The notes beneath the pieces were generated by a model. The model made no database searches. It had not been told where the DNA came from and saw nothing but the letters and a program-made list of their open reading frames with translations. A stretch of 64,000 nucleotides of DNA from Anaerosporomusa subterranea (GTDB lineage Bacteria > Bacillota > Negativicutes > Sporomusales > Acetonemataceae): contig NZ_LSGP01000020.1 of assembly GCF_001611555.1 (NCBI RefSeq), positions 218,001 through 282,000 of the forward strand, read 5' to 3'. A program made the translations under genes and the position numbers. Below, piece by piece: positions 17,742 through 25,826 of this stretch; positions within the stretch are counted from its first letter, which is position 1, and each line of letters starts with the position of its first letter.

Positions 17742-18505
17742 TGCAGCTTGACGGAGTAACCGTACAGTTTGGCGGATTGACAGCCGTTAATGAATTAAGC
17801 TTTGCGGTAGCCGAAAAGACCATCCACGGGTTAATCGGCCCTAACGGGGCAGGCAAAAGCACGGTATTCAATTGCCTCAGCCGCTTTTATCAACCGGCAG
17901 TCGGAAAAATAGACTTTGCTGGGCGGGACTTGTTAGCGCTCCGCTCAGACCAAGTTATGAATCTCGGTATTGCCCGGACCTTTCAAAATGTTGAATTATT
18001 TCGTGGCATGACAGCGCTCGAAAACGTGCTGGTCGGCCAGCACAGCCTGGGAGGCAGCGGTTTCTTCGGCGATCTGTTTGCAACCAGCAAGGTGAAGCAG
18101 GCAGAGTCGGCGCGGCGTCAGGCGGCCATGGAGGCTCTTGAGTTTCTGGGGCTGGCTGATACGGCGAATTCCCTTGTTGGCTCTCTACCCTATGGTAAAC
18201 AGAAACTGATCGAATTTGCCCGGGCCTTGGTATCAAAGCCAAAGCTGCTGCTCTTAGATGAACCGGCGGCTGGACTCAATCCGCAGGAAACCAGTCATTT
18301 AGGCGATCTGATCGTCGAACTGAAAGATAAGCTAGGGATTACGATACTACTTGTGGAACACGACATGTCTTTGGTCATGAGGATTTGCGATACCATCACG
18401 GTAATGGAATTCGGCCGCAAGATTGCCGAAGGTGACGCTAAGACTATTCAAAACAATCCTGCTGTCATCAAAGCCTATCTGGGGGAGGGCGAGGCGAGTG
18501 CTTAA
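17732..18505 (+). CDS. livG: Branched-chain-type ABC importer ATPase (LivG-like), system 2
   Basis: ABC ATPase of 257 residues with Walker A GPNGAGKST, signature variant LPYGKQK, Walker B LLLLDEPAAGLNP and H-loop LLVEHD. The ATG at 17732 has AGAGGGGGA upstream; a longer in-frame start at 17669 lies inside the permease gene and is less likely. It pairs with the LivF-like ATPase, whose start overlaps its end by 8 bases. Confidence 0.9.
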   Translation: MPLMQLDGVTVQFGGLTAVNELSFAVAEKTIHGLIGPNGAGKSTVFNCLSRFYQPAVGKIDFAGRDLLALRSDQVMNLGIARTFQNVELFRGMTALENVLVGQHSLGGSGFFGDLFATSKVKQAESARRQAAMEALEFLGLADTANSLVGSLPYGKQKLIEFARALVSKPKLLLLDEPAAGLNPQETSHLGDLIVELKDKLGITILLVEHDMSLVMRICDTITVMEFGRKIAEGDAKTIQNNPAVIKAYLGEGEASA

Positions 18506-19208
18506 CATTACCGGCATTGATGTCTACTATGGCCGGGTCAGGGCGCTCGATGGAGTATCCATCCATGTCCCGGAAGGAAAAATCGTTACATTGCTTGGCG
18601 CGAATGGGGCAGGCAAATCGACTACTCTTAAAGCCGTATCCGGTATTCTACCGGTCGCCCAAGGAGAAATCAGCTTTATCGGCAAACCGTTAAATGGCGT
18701 TCCTGCTGAAGAGATTGTCAGTCTGGGAGTCATCCATGTCCCTGAGGGAAGACAAATTTTTGCTCACCTGACTGTAGAAGAGAACCTTAGAATCGGGCTA
18801 TATGCGCGTAAAGATAAGTGGAATTTCAAAACCGAGCTAGAACATGCCCTGAATTATTTCCCGGCTTTGGCAACTCGTTTGGCGCAAAAAGGTGGTACCC
18901 TTTCCGGTGGCGAACAGCAAATGCTGGCAATTGCCAGAGGTTTGATGGGGAAACCGCGATTACTGATACTAGATGAGCCTTCACTGGGTTTGGCGCCCAA
19001 AATTGTCGCTGATATATTCACCATAATAAGAAGACTAAATAAAGAAGGAACTACCGTTTTGCTGGTGGAACAAAATGCTAATATGGCGTTAAAAACTGCC
19101 GATTACGCCTATGTACTGGAAATAGGACGGGTTGTAATGGCGGGAGAAGCGTCTGTACTGCTCAAAGACGATAGAATTCGGCGCTCGTATTTGGGCGGAC
19201 ATGGCTGA
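18498..19208 (+). CDS. livF: Branched-chain-type ABC importer ATPase (LivF-like), system 2
   Basis: ABC ATPase of 236 residues with Walker A GANGAGKST, signature LSGGEQQ, Walker B LLILDEPSLGL, H-loop LLVEQN and the LivF segment HVPEGRQIFAHLTV. The GTG at 18498 has GGGAGGGCGAGG just upstream and overlaps the LivG-like stop, indicating coupled translation. It is followed 15 bases later by an alpha/beta hydrolase on the same strand. Confidence 0.9.
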   Translation: MLNITGIDVYYGRVRALDGVSIHVPEGKIVTLLGANGAGKSTTLKAVSGILPVAQGEISFIGKPLNGVPAEEIVSLGVIHVPEGRQIFAHLTVEENLRIGLYARKDKWNFKTELEHALNYFPALATRLAQKGGTLSGGEQQMLAIARGLMGKPRLLILDEPSLGLAPKIVADIFTIIRRLNKEGTTVLLVEQNANMALKTADYAYVLEIGRVVMAGEASVLLKDDRIRRSYLGGHG

Positions 19209-19223
19209 TAGGGGGAATAGTCA

Positions 19224-19970
19224 ATGAGCACTCTCTACACTTTACGCAAGGGCAAACCTGGAGCGAAACGAATTGTCCTGATTCATGGCAACATGGCCTC
19301 CACTCGTTGGTGGCAAGGCGTTATCAATATCATGGCTGAGGAATTTGAACTATTGGCGCTTGATTTACGGGGCTATGGCAAAAGTCCGGAGGGACTGGCA
19401 ACAGTCAGTCTGGTAGATCATGCGGCAGATATTGCCGAACTGGTAAAAATTGAAGAATTCGCCCCGTTCACTCTGGTCGGTCATTCGCTCGGCGGCGCGG
19501 TGGCCATGCAGTTCGCAGCCTTATATCCTGACATGCTTGAGGGGCTGGTGCTCGTTGATTCTGCTCCGGTCGATGGCATGAAAGATATCAAATATGACCT
19601 GGTGCAGATGATGCTGGATAATCAGATGATTCTGCTGGCAGCGCTCAAGTCTACCCTAGTCAAGCCAGTATCGGAAGAAGTCTGGGCCGGCTTTGCTGAG
19701 GATTGTCTGCTTGGCGCCAAATCGGTGATGGCCAACACCCGCGCGCTTGACGGCGCCGACTTTACGGCTGCCGCTCGTGCCTTTGCTAAGCCTGTGCTGG
19801 TCATCCATGGTGAACAGGATAGAGTGGTTCCCGTCGCCGAGGCTGAGAAAGCAGTCGCTGCCTATCCGAAAGGTCAGTTAGCGGTCGTGGCAGGAGTCGG
19901 ACACAACCCGCAGGTAGAGGACGCCGCGACATTTACACAATTGTTAGGAGACTTCGTCCGGACATTGTAG
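19224..19970 (+). CDS. Alpha/beta-fold hydrolase
   Basis: Cytosolic serine hydrolase of 248 residues. The oxyanion motif LIHGNMAS, the nucleophile elbow GHSLGG (Ser about residue 90), an acid in HGEQDRVV and the catalytic His in GVGHNPQ form a complete triad. Relatives include esterases, C-C bond hydrolases and enol-lactonases. It lies 15 bases after the second importer and so is probably co-transcribed; it may hydrolyse the imported compound or a pathway intermediate. Its stop codon is immediately followed by a copy of the structured intergenic element. Family is certain; the reaction is not. Confidence 0.85.
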   Translation: MSTLYTLRKGKPGAKRIVLIHGNMASTRWWQGVINIMAEEFELLALDLRGYGKSPEGLATVSLVDHAADIAELVKIEEFAPFTLVGHSLGGAVAMQFAALYPDMLEGLVLVDSAPVDGMKDIKYDLVQMMLDNQMILLAALKSTLVKPVSEEVWAGFAEDCLLGAKSVMANTRALDGADFTAAARAFAKPVLVIHGEQDRVVPVAEAEKAVAAYPKGQLAVVAGVGHNPQVEDAATFTQLLGDFVRTL

Positions 19971-20094
19971 CGGCTGTTATAAAATGCCCATATGCGTCGT
20001 TGCCAGAGCCGTTGAGGTCCTCAACGTACCTGCGCTGTACGCCTCCGGCCTCGCCGGCTCTGGCGCCTAGCCTCTGAACATTTTCTAACAGCCG
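19971..20094 (+). repeat. Structured intergenic element, copy B (short form)
   Basis: Outer stem CGGCTGTTA (19971-19979) with TAACAGCCG (20086-20094). The inner stem CCAGAGCCG/CGGCTCTGG differs in sequence from the other copies but pairs perfectly. GCCTAGCCTCTGAAC is the conserved right segment. The element begins at the base after the hydrolase stop codon, in the same orientation. Confidence 0.75.
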
Positions 20095-20146
20095 CCCTAT
20101 TTATGGTTGCGCGTTTCTTGAAACACGCTCTAATAAGGAGGACCAT

Positions 20147-21136
20147 ATGAGACGAGCGAGAATTTCCGGTGTGGGCATGTGGGTCCCACCGCTGCGATTG
20201 ACTAATGAGGAACTAGGCGTACGCATGGGTAAGCCGGTTCCGCTGAATATTGAGACGAAACTGGGTATCAAAGCCCGCCACATCACTGGTGATGATTTCT
20301 CCAGTGCTGATCTGGGTACAGAAGCTGCCAAGGCGGCTCTGGCCAATGCAGGCTTAAATCCGGAAGATATTGATATGGTAATTGTCACCTCTGACACGCC
20401 AGAGTACATCAGTCCGCCGACCTCAGCGGTTGTGCAGGGTAGATTGGGGGCAGTCAACGCAGGCATCTTTGATGTCAACGCCTCCTGCACCGGCTTTGTG
20501 GCCACGTTGGATTTGGCTTCCCGCATGATCGGCTATGACCAAACCTACAAACATATCCTGGTTGTCGGTACTTATAACATGACCAAGTTTGTTGATTTTA
20601 CCAACGAGAAAGTTGCTCCCATCTTTGCCGACGGTGGCGGCGCGGTGGTACTGTCAGCCACTGAGGCGGATGGCTCCGGCTACCTGTCAGCCAAGCTGGT
20701 GGCAGATGGCACCCAGTATGACTTCCTCGGCATCTATGCTGGTGGCACGAAAAACCCGATCAGCCATGAAGCCATTGATAAAGGTGAACATCTGCTGACC
20801 TTCCTTAAACCATTGCCTGGGGACCGCAATGTCAAGCTCTGGCCGCCGTTAATTGATGAAGCACTTAAGCGGGCAGGACTGACGCTGGCTGAGGTCAAAC
20901 ATCTGCTGTTTACCCAGATTAACAAATCTGTCATCGAAGAAGTCATGGGCATTCTCGGCCTGCCAATGAGTCAGACAACCTGTTCTATGGATAAGTATGG
21001 CTATACCGGCTCAGCCTGCATCCCGATTGCCTTGCATGAGGCCGTTGAGGCAGGCAGCATTCAGCCAGGTGACATAGTTGTCATGGTGGGTTCAGGGGTT
21101 GGCCTATCCTCAGGCGCAGTCATATTTCGATGGTAA
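20147..21136 (+). CDS. KAS III (FabH)-like protein lacking catalytic His and Asn
   Basis: Thiolase-superfamily protein of 329 residues, closer to standard FabH than the copy at 5683. The nucleophile Cys114 is kept (NASCTGF) and the N-terminal and GGGAVVL regions are normal. The position of the FabH catalytic His is Thr256 (LFTQIN), and the Asn position is Tyr286 (KYGYTG). Decarboxylating condensation normally needs both. It may be an acyltransferase or cleavage enzyme, act like PqsB as a structural partner of another KAS III-like chain (perhaps the one at 5683), or use other residues. AAGGAGG precedes the ATG. It lies between the hydrolase and the SLH-porin. Confidence 0.75.
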   Translation: MRRARISGVGMWVPPLRLTNEELGVRMGKPVPLNIETKLGIKARHITGDDFSSADLGTEAAKAALANAGLNPEDIDMVIVTSDTPEYISPPTSAVVQGRLGAVNAGIFDVNASCTGFVATLDLASRMIGYDQTYKHILVVGTYNMTKFVDFTNEKVAPIFADGGGAVVLSATEADGSGYLSAKLVADGTQYDFLGIYAGGTKNPISHEAIDKGEHLLTFLKPLPGDRNVKLWPPLIDEALKRAGLTLAEVKHLLFTQINKSVIEEVMGILGLPMSQTTCSMDKYGYTGSACIPIALHEAVEAGSIQPGDIVVMVGSGVGLSSGAVIFRW

Positions 21137-21274
21137 GTTCGAAATCCGCAGCGGTGAAAGACAAAGGAGGGAATGAACGAAAAGCCGCTGTTCATAGACG
21201 GAAGGTAGAGAAAGGAAACTTGGACACTTTTACTACGCCGTCGGATGACCAAAAAATAAGGAGGAGAAACCGCA

Positions 21275-22687
21275 ATGAACAAGAAAATAGTTCTCATTAT
21301 GGCGGCGCTTTGTCTACTTGTCTTCAGTGTCCCGGCGTTTGCGGCCGAGGCCGACGTATTCTCCGATGTACCCGCTAATCATTGGTCGTACCAAGCCGTG
21401 AAGAAACTCACCCAAGACGGAATCATCGTCGGCGACGCTGGTCGCTTTAATGGCGACAAAGGACTTACCCGCTACGAAATGGCAGTGCTGGTCGGCAACG
21501 CTATGACGAAAATCGAAAAAGCTGATGCTGAACAAAAGAAGCTCATCGATAAGTTGTCCCGCGAGTATAATGCAGAACTGACTAAGTTGGGCGCAAGACT
21601 GGCGAAGGTAGAAGCTAAATCGAAGGTTAACTTCTTCTTTGATAATCGGATTCAGTATAACTATACTAGCTTGAAGCCAGGCGACAAAGGTGCCGCATTT
21701 GGTGGTACTAACAACATCGATCAACAGCATCAATTCATGGAACGTATCCGTATGTACATGAACGTGCCGGTTGGCGATACTTGGGAGTGGAATTCCCGTG
21801 TGGTACAAGCTAAATTCAACATCAACAACTCTAGTGATACTTCCTTCCGGATGGACCGCTTCTGGTTGACTGGCAAGAATATTCTTGATGGTAAAGTTGA
21901 GATCGGTAAGATGATGCTTTATCCTGGTAAAGGTACATTCTATGGTGATACCGGTGACTTTGAAGGCATTTACTATTCCCGTGACTTTGATAAACTGGCT
22001 ATGCGCCTCGGCGGTGGACGTAAGGGCACCGCAGCCAACGCTCCTGCCGCACCAGGAGCCTCTAAGGAAAATAAAGTTGCCTTTGCCGAATTCAGTTACA
22101 AATTTGATAAAACAGCTGACCTCGGCTTCTACATGCTAGAGAATACTTCCGGTTTCACAAGTGCAGCAGACTATAAAAATATGAAGATGTTCGCGGTAAA
22201 CGGTGCTGCTGAGATTCCTAATACTGGTGGTCTCGCGTTATCATTTGAATGGGGCAAAAACCACGTAGATGACACAGTGCTTATCCCGGGCATTGCTGAG
22301 ATGAAGGGTGGCCAAACTGGCTTTTTCGTCGCTCTGCAATCCAAATACAAAGCTACCAACTACATGCCTGCTCTTTACACCTCAATGGTTAATCCTTTCG
22401 TCCAAGGTGATCATGGCTGGGCCGTGTCCTATCGTCGACTCGAGCCGGGCGTAGCAGGTTTCGCCAATGCAGGAGCTTTCAGTTGGGTACCGCTAACCAC
22501 TGACAACGATGGAACCTGGCAGAACAACTATAATGGTGTTAAAGCTTGGCGTTTTGACTACATATACGTTCCTTGGAAGAACGTCCAATGGACCTTCTCT
22601 TATGACCGTAGCCAGCCGCTTGACAAAGGTACTCAAGGCGACTGGACCAACAACAGCTATCAATCCACTTTCAACTTCTTCTTCTAA
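21275..22687 (+). CDS. Outer-membrane porin with SLH domain (OmpM type)
   Basis: A 470-residue outer-membrane protein typical of Negativicutes. The signal peptide ends near AFA-A (residue 23). One S-layer-homology domain follows (about 27-80: FSDVPANHWSYQAVKKL, then GLTRYEMAVLVGNAM), which in this group binds polyaminated peptidoglycan. Next comes a Lys/Glu-rich coiled coil (about 80-115), then a beta-barrel of alternating aromatic strands ending in FNFFF, the terminal-Phe signal for outer-membrane insertion. It should both tether the outer membrane to the cell wall and form a pore. Its place in the uptake region suggests a substrate-linked porin. Expression looks strong: AAGGAGGAG ribosome site and a good terminator. 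Confidence 0.9.
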   Translation: MNKKIVLIMAALCLLVFSVPAFAAEADVFSDVPANHWSYQAVKKLTQDGIIVGDAGRFNGDKGLTRYEMAVLVGNAMTKIEKADAEQKKLIDKLSREYNAELTKLGARLAKVEAKSKVNFFFDNRIQYNYTSLKPGDKGAAFGGTNNIDQQHQFMERIRMYMNVPVGDTWEWNSRVVQAKFNINNSSDTSFRMDRFWLTGKNILDGKVEIGKMMLYPGKGTFYGDTGDFEGIYYSRDFDKLAMRLGGGRKGTAANAPAAPGASKENKVAFAEFSYKFDKTADLGFYMLENTSGFTSAADYKNMKMFAVNGAAEIPNTGGLALSFEWGKNHVDDTVLIPGIAEMKGGQTGFFVALQSKYKATNYMPALYTSMVNPFVQGDHGWAVSYRRLEPGVAGFANAGAFSWVPLTTDNDGTWQNNYNGVKAWRFDYIYVPWKNVQWTFSYDRSQPLDKGTQGDWTNNSYQSTFNFFF

Positions 22688-22713
22688 TCCTCCTCAAACT
22701 CAATTTAGTAGGG

Positions 22714-22754
22714 GAAGGCCCCGGCTAACCACCGGGGCTTTGCGCCTTTTACAA
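22714..22754 (+). terminator. Intrinsic terminator after the porin gene
   Basis: AAGGCCCCGG pairs with CCGGGGCTTT around CTAACCA, followed by a T-rich stretch ending TTTT. Confidence 0.85.
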
Positions 22755-22902
22755 TTAGGTAAGAGTTGCTTTCGAAGACTGTTTTTCAATAATGCGAAGT
22801 TCGAAAGGGCGAGAGAAGATCGCCCCGCTTCGGCCCCGAACGCTATGTCATCTATGGCCATCATTGCGGATGACGGTAAAAGAGATTGAGCAGTTTTACG
22901 TT

Positions 22903-22930
22903 TCATTGCGAGGCCTTGTGCCGAGCAATC
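22903..22930. repeat. REP-like CATTGCGAGG...GAGCAATC hairpin
   Basis: CATTGCGAGGCC then GTGCCGAGCAATC resembles a REP unit found between genes in many bacteria. Only one copy was noticed in the window. The rest of 22755-22970 shows no gene. Confidence 0.4.
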
Positions 22931-22970
22931 TTCCATGTCTCCAACTGCCAATGCACTTTCCAAAATGACA

Positions 22971-23003
22971 TTGACCTGAATCCCCCAGTCTGGGGGTTAA
23001 ATA
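22971..23003 (+). promoter_or_regulatory. Promoter with long spacer filled by a dyad (MerR-like layout)
   Basis: TTGACC (22971-22976) and TTAAAT/TAAATA (22997-23003) are separated by 20-21 bases. The spacer contains the perfect dyad CCCCCAG-T-CTGGGGG (22982-22996). Over-long spacers carrying a dyad are the hallmark of MerR-family promoters. No MerR gene is in the window. Confidence 0.45.
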
Positions 23004-23026
23004 ATTACTAAACTGGAGGGATAATC

Positions 23027-23875
23027 ATGAAGAAACTATCTCTACTTTGCCTGCTAACGTTCGCTCTCACCTTGTTCGTTCCCTTTGCCGCCTTCGCTGC
23101 CGAACCCCAAGTCCCGACCGGCTTCCCTAAAGGTTTTACTGCACCGGTTGACGATACCAAAGGCACACCGATCGGCGGCTACGGCGGTGGCTCTGGTGCG
23201 ATTACCCACAACCCGGTCATTTTTGTTCACGGCAATACCCGTAACGCCAACGATTGGCTGCCTGTCTACAAATATTTTCTCAGCAAAGGCTATACGCCGA
23301 ATGAGCTATGGACTCTAAGCTGGGGCAATAGTTCTATTCAGAATGTCGACGCCAATGACGAGAACATCGGCGACATCCGCAACTTTATCGAAGAAGTGTT
23401 GCGCTATGCGCAAACCATTAACTCAAATGTCAAGAAGGTCGATGTTATCTCCCATTCCTTAGGCCCAACGATTGTCCGCAAGTCAATCCAAGTCTACGCC
23501 CTTGAGGAAGTAATCGGCACCCATGTCATGATCGCCGGCGCCAACCACGGCATGGAACTTTGCGCCCCTGGCATCAATGTTGTCTGTGACGAACTCTATC
23601 CAAACAGCCCCTGGCTACAGGCTCTAAACAGCCCAGCCGAGAACCCTGCGCCGATCAAGCATGTTACCATATATGATGGCACAGGCATATATGACACCGC
23701 CTTCAAGAGCGAAAAGATCAAAGACAGTCCAGCGATTAAAGGTGGCGTCAATCATCCGATTAATGTCGAGCAAAAACTGACTCTGAATCACGATGAACTG
23801 CGTATCCATCCTGCGTCGATGGAATTGCAGTACCAATCCGTCAAAGATAACCTAGTCGAAGCCTCGAAGAAATGA
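23027..23875 (+). CDS. Secreted lipase / PHA depolymerase-like hydrolase
   Basis: Exported alpha/beta hydrolase of 282 residues with a Sec signal peptide ending near AFA-A (about residue 24). The segment GGYGGGSG...NPVIFVHGN closely resembles the extracellular PHB depolymerase PhaZ7 and class 2 lipases (PF01674). The nucleophile elbow is SHSLG (Ser about residue 146), and a C-terminal NHDELRIHP supplies a candidate His. Family members cleave ester bonds in polyhydroxyalkanoate or acylglycerol. With a thiolase 700 bp downstream and the porin upstream, use of an external polyester or ester is plausible but unproven. GGAGGG precedes the ATG; the promoter has an unusual dyad spacer. Confidence 0.75.
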   Translation: MKKLSLLCLLTFALTLFVPFAAFAAEPQVPTGFPKGFTAPVDDTKGTPIGGYGGGSGAITHNPVIFVHGNTRNANDWLPVYKYFLSKGYTPNELWTLSWGNSSIQNVDANDENIGDIRNFIEEVLRYAQTINSNVKKVDVISHSLGPTIVRKSIQVYALEEVIGTHVMIAGANHGMELCAPGINVVCDELYPNSPWLQALNSPAENPAPIKHVTIYDGTGIYDTAFKSEKIKDSPAIKGGVNHPINVEQKLTLNHDELRIHPASMELQYQSVKDNLVEASKK

Positions 23876-23881
23876 GGCGGA

Positions 23882-23931
23882 TCCTTCAGCCCGGTCGGGG
23901 CTGGGAAGGACTAGGCTGAGAAATAGTTTTT
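23882..23931 (+). terminator. Possible terminator after the secreted hydrolase
   Basis: TCCTTC-AGCCC pairs with GGGCT-GGGAAGGA; a T-run (TTTTT) follows about 15 bases later, so termination may be weak. Confidence 0.4.
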
Positions 23932-23932
23932 C

Positions 23933-23964
23933 AATAAAAAGGGGCTGTGTGAAAACACAGCTCC
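23933..23964 (-). terminator. Terminator of the L,D-transpeptidase gene
   Basis: Read on the minus strand, GGAGCTGTGT pairs with ACACAGCCCC around a TTTC loop and is followed by TTTTTATT. Confidence 0.7.
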
Positions 23965-24059
23965 TTCGTCGCTCTTGGCCGCGTGGCCTTCGCGACGCTT
24001 GAATGTCTTGTTTAATGGTGTCTTGTACCTTTGCATATGCAAGCATAGAAGGGGTCTTC

Positions 24060-24395
24060 TTAACGCCCGATTGTCACCTGCGTGCCGAGGGGGACGATCC
24101 TCGCCACCGCCAACACATCCCGATTATGCATGCGAATACAGCCGTGAGACACAAATCCGCCGATTGAAGCGGGGTTGTTCGTGCCGTGAATGCCGTAATG
24201 AGGAACACTAAGCCCCAGCCACATCGCGCCAAATGGGCCGCCAGGATTGGGATTTTTACTAGCAATCGCAAACGTGCCAATCGGAGTCGGGGTAGTGGAT
24301 TTGCCGACACCAATTGGATAACTACGAATTAAAGCTCTATCTTGATACAATCGCAACTGGCGGGCTGATAGAGAGATGGTTATCGAATACGCCAT
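24060..24395 (-). CDS. L,D-transpeptidase (YkuD domain only)
   Basis: Stand-alone YkuD domain of 111 residues. The active-site SHGCIRM with its Cys and the upstream YGIHGTN with its His form the catalytic set that cross-links peptidoglycan peptides (3-3 links) or attaches proteins to them. There is no signal peptide, LysM or membrane segment, unlike most family members, so export must be unusual or the enzyme acts inside the forming spore. The ATG at 24395 is preceded by GAGGTG. It has its own terminator and faces away from the thiolase gene. Confidence 0.85.
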   Translation of the reverse strand: MAYSITISLSARQLRLYQDRALIRSYPIGVGKSTTPTPIGTFAIASKNPNPGGPFGAMWLGLSVPHYGIHGTNNPASIGGFVSHGCIRMHNRDVLAVARIVPLGTQVTIGR

Positions 24396-24546
24396 TTTAA
24401 TCACCTCGCTTTTGCAGTGTATTCACCGCAACGCGAATCGGTTCGACTTTTTAAGGCCAAATTTCCTTCATTTAAGTAGGCAGGAATCGGGTATTATATA
24501 CAGAATATTTTAATAATAGCTAGTAATCCTTTAATGGGGGGAGCAT

Positions 24547-25725
24547 ATGACAGAGGTTGTAATTGTAGGGGCAAAGCGGACGCCAATCGGCGATTTTCTT
24601 GGTAAGCTCAAAGATGTTAGCGCGGTGGATTTAGGTGTGATTGCTGTTAACGCTGCGCTCAGCCAAGCAGGCGTCTCGCCAGATCAGGTTCAGGAAGTCG
24701 CTTGCGGTATGATCTATAAGGCAGGAGTCAAGGGTAACCCCGGACGGCAAATCCAACTCAAATGCGGTATGCCGGTAGAAGGCTATGCCTACACAGTTGA
24801 TCAGCAGTGCGGCTCAGGCATGAAGGCGGTTGAGTTGGCCAGTCAGTCCATTATGCTAGGCAAAACCGATATTGCGGTAGCTGTCGGTGTGGAAAGCATG
24901 ACACAGGCGCCCTATTTATTGAAGAATGCGCGTGAAGGCTTCCGTATGGGACATGGTGAAATGGTTGATTCCATGTTGTATGACGGTCTCATCTGTGCGA
25001 TGATGGGCTATCACATGGGCCTTACCGCAGAGAATTTGGCTGAGAAATACCAGATCACGCGGCAGGAGCAGGACGAATTGGCGTTGCTCAGTCATCAGCG
25101 GGCGATTGCGGCCATCGACAAACAGGTCTTTGCTGACGAGATCGTTCCGGTCAAGATTGAAACCCGCAAAGGAACCGTAGTTGTTGATACTGATGAACAC
25201 CCGCGGCGAGATATTTCTCTGGACAAGTTGACCGCCATGAAACCAGCCTTCAAAAAGACTGGCACAGTTACAGCCGGCAATGCTTCAGGTGTCAATGACG
25301 GCGCGGCCGCGCTAGTGCTGATGTCGGCAGATAAAGCGAAAGAACTCGGAATTAAGCCGTTGGCGAGATTAGTTTCTACAGCTAACGTTGGCGTAGCACC
25401 GGAAGTCATGGGCATCGGCCCGGCGTATTCGGTGCCAAAGGCGATTAAGCTTGCAGGCCTTACTGCCGATGATATCGGCTATTACGAGATTAACGAAGCC
25501 TTTGCCGCTCAGTTCTTAGCGGTTAACCGTGAATTGAAGCTTGATATGGCGAAGGTTAATGCCAACGGCTCAGGCATCGGGCTTGGACATCCGGTGGGTT
25601 GCACAGCAGCGCGGATTATCGTATCCTTGATTTATGAGATGCAGCGGCGCGATGTGCGTTATGGGGTAGCTTCGCTTTGCGTCGGCGGCGGCCCGGCAAT
25701 CGCCAGCGTGGTTGAAAAACTATAA
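24547..25725 (+). CDS. Acetyl-CoA acetyltransferase (thiolase)
   Basis: Thiolase of 392 residues, the usual length, with all active-site parts: nucleophile Cys88 (QQCGSG), NEAFAAQ, GHPVGCTAAR and the final Cys in CVGGGP. It interconverts acetoacetyl-CoA plus CoA with two acetyl-CoA, or longer 3-oxoacyl-CoA. In this setting it most likely finishes a degradation route fed by the CoA-transferase and KAS III-like genes, though synthesis of acetoacetyl-CoA is equally allowed by sequence. GGGGGGAG precedes the ATG, and a strong terminator shows it is the last gene of its unit. Confidence 0.92.
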   Translation: MTEVVIVGAKRTPIGDFLGKLKDVSAVDLGVIAVNAALSQAGVSPDQVQEVACGMIYKAGVKGNPGRQIQLKCGMPVEGYAYTVDQQCGSGMKAVELASQSIMLGKTDIAVAVGVESMTQAPYLLKNAREGFRMGHGEMVDSMLYDGLICAMMGYHMGLTAENLAEKYQITRQEQDELALLSHQRAIAAIDKQVFADEIVPVKIETRKGTVVVDTDEHPRRDISLDKLTAMKPAFKKTGTVTAGNASGVNDGAAALVLMSADKAKELGIKPLARLVSTANVGVAPEVMGIGPAYSVPKAIKLAGLTADDIGYYEINEAFAAQFLAVNRELKLDMAKVNANGSGIGLGHPVGCTAARIIVSLIYEMQRRDVRYGVASLCVGGGPAIASVVEKL

Positions 25726-25740
25726 GTCCCGGTAAAAAGC

Positions 25741-25779
25741 AGGGAAGACTGCTGCGCAGCGCAGAGTCTTCCCTTTTTT
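25741..25779 (+). terminator. Intrinsic terminator of the thiolase gene
   Basis: AGGGAAGACT pairs with AGTCTTCCCT, followed by six T. Confidence 0.9.
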
Positions 25780-25826
25780 AGTCACTAGATTATATTCCTT
25801 CAAAGCTTGGTAGCTATATCATACAC

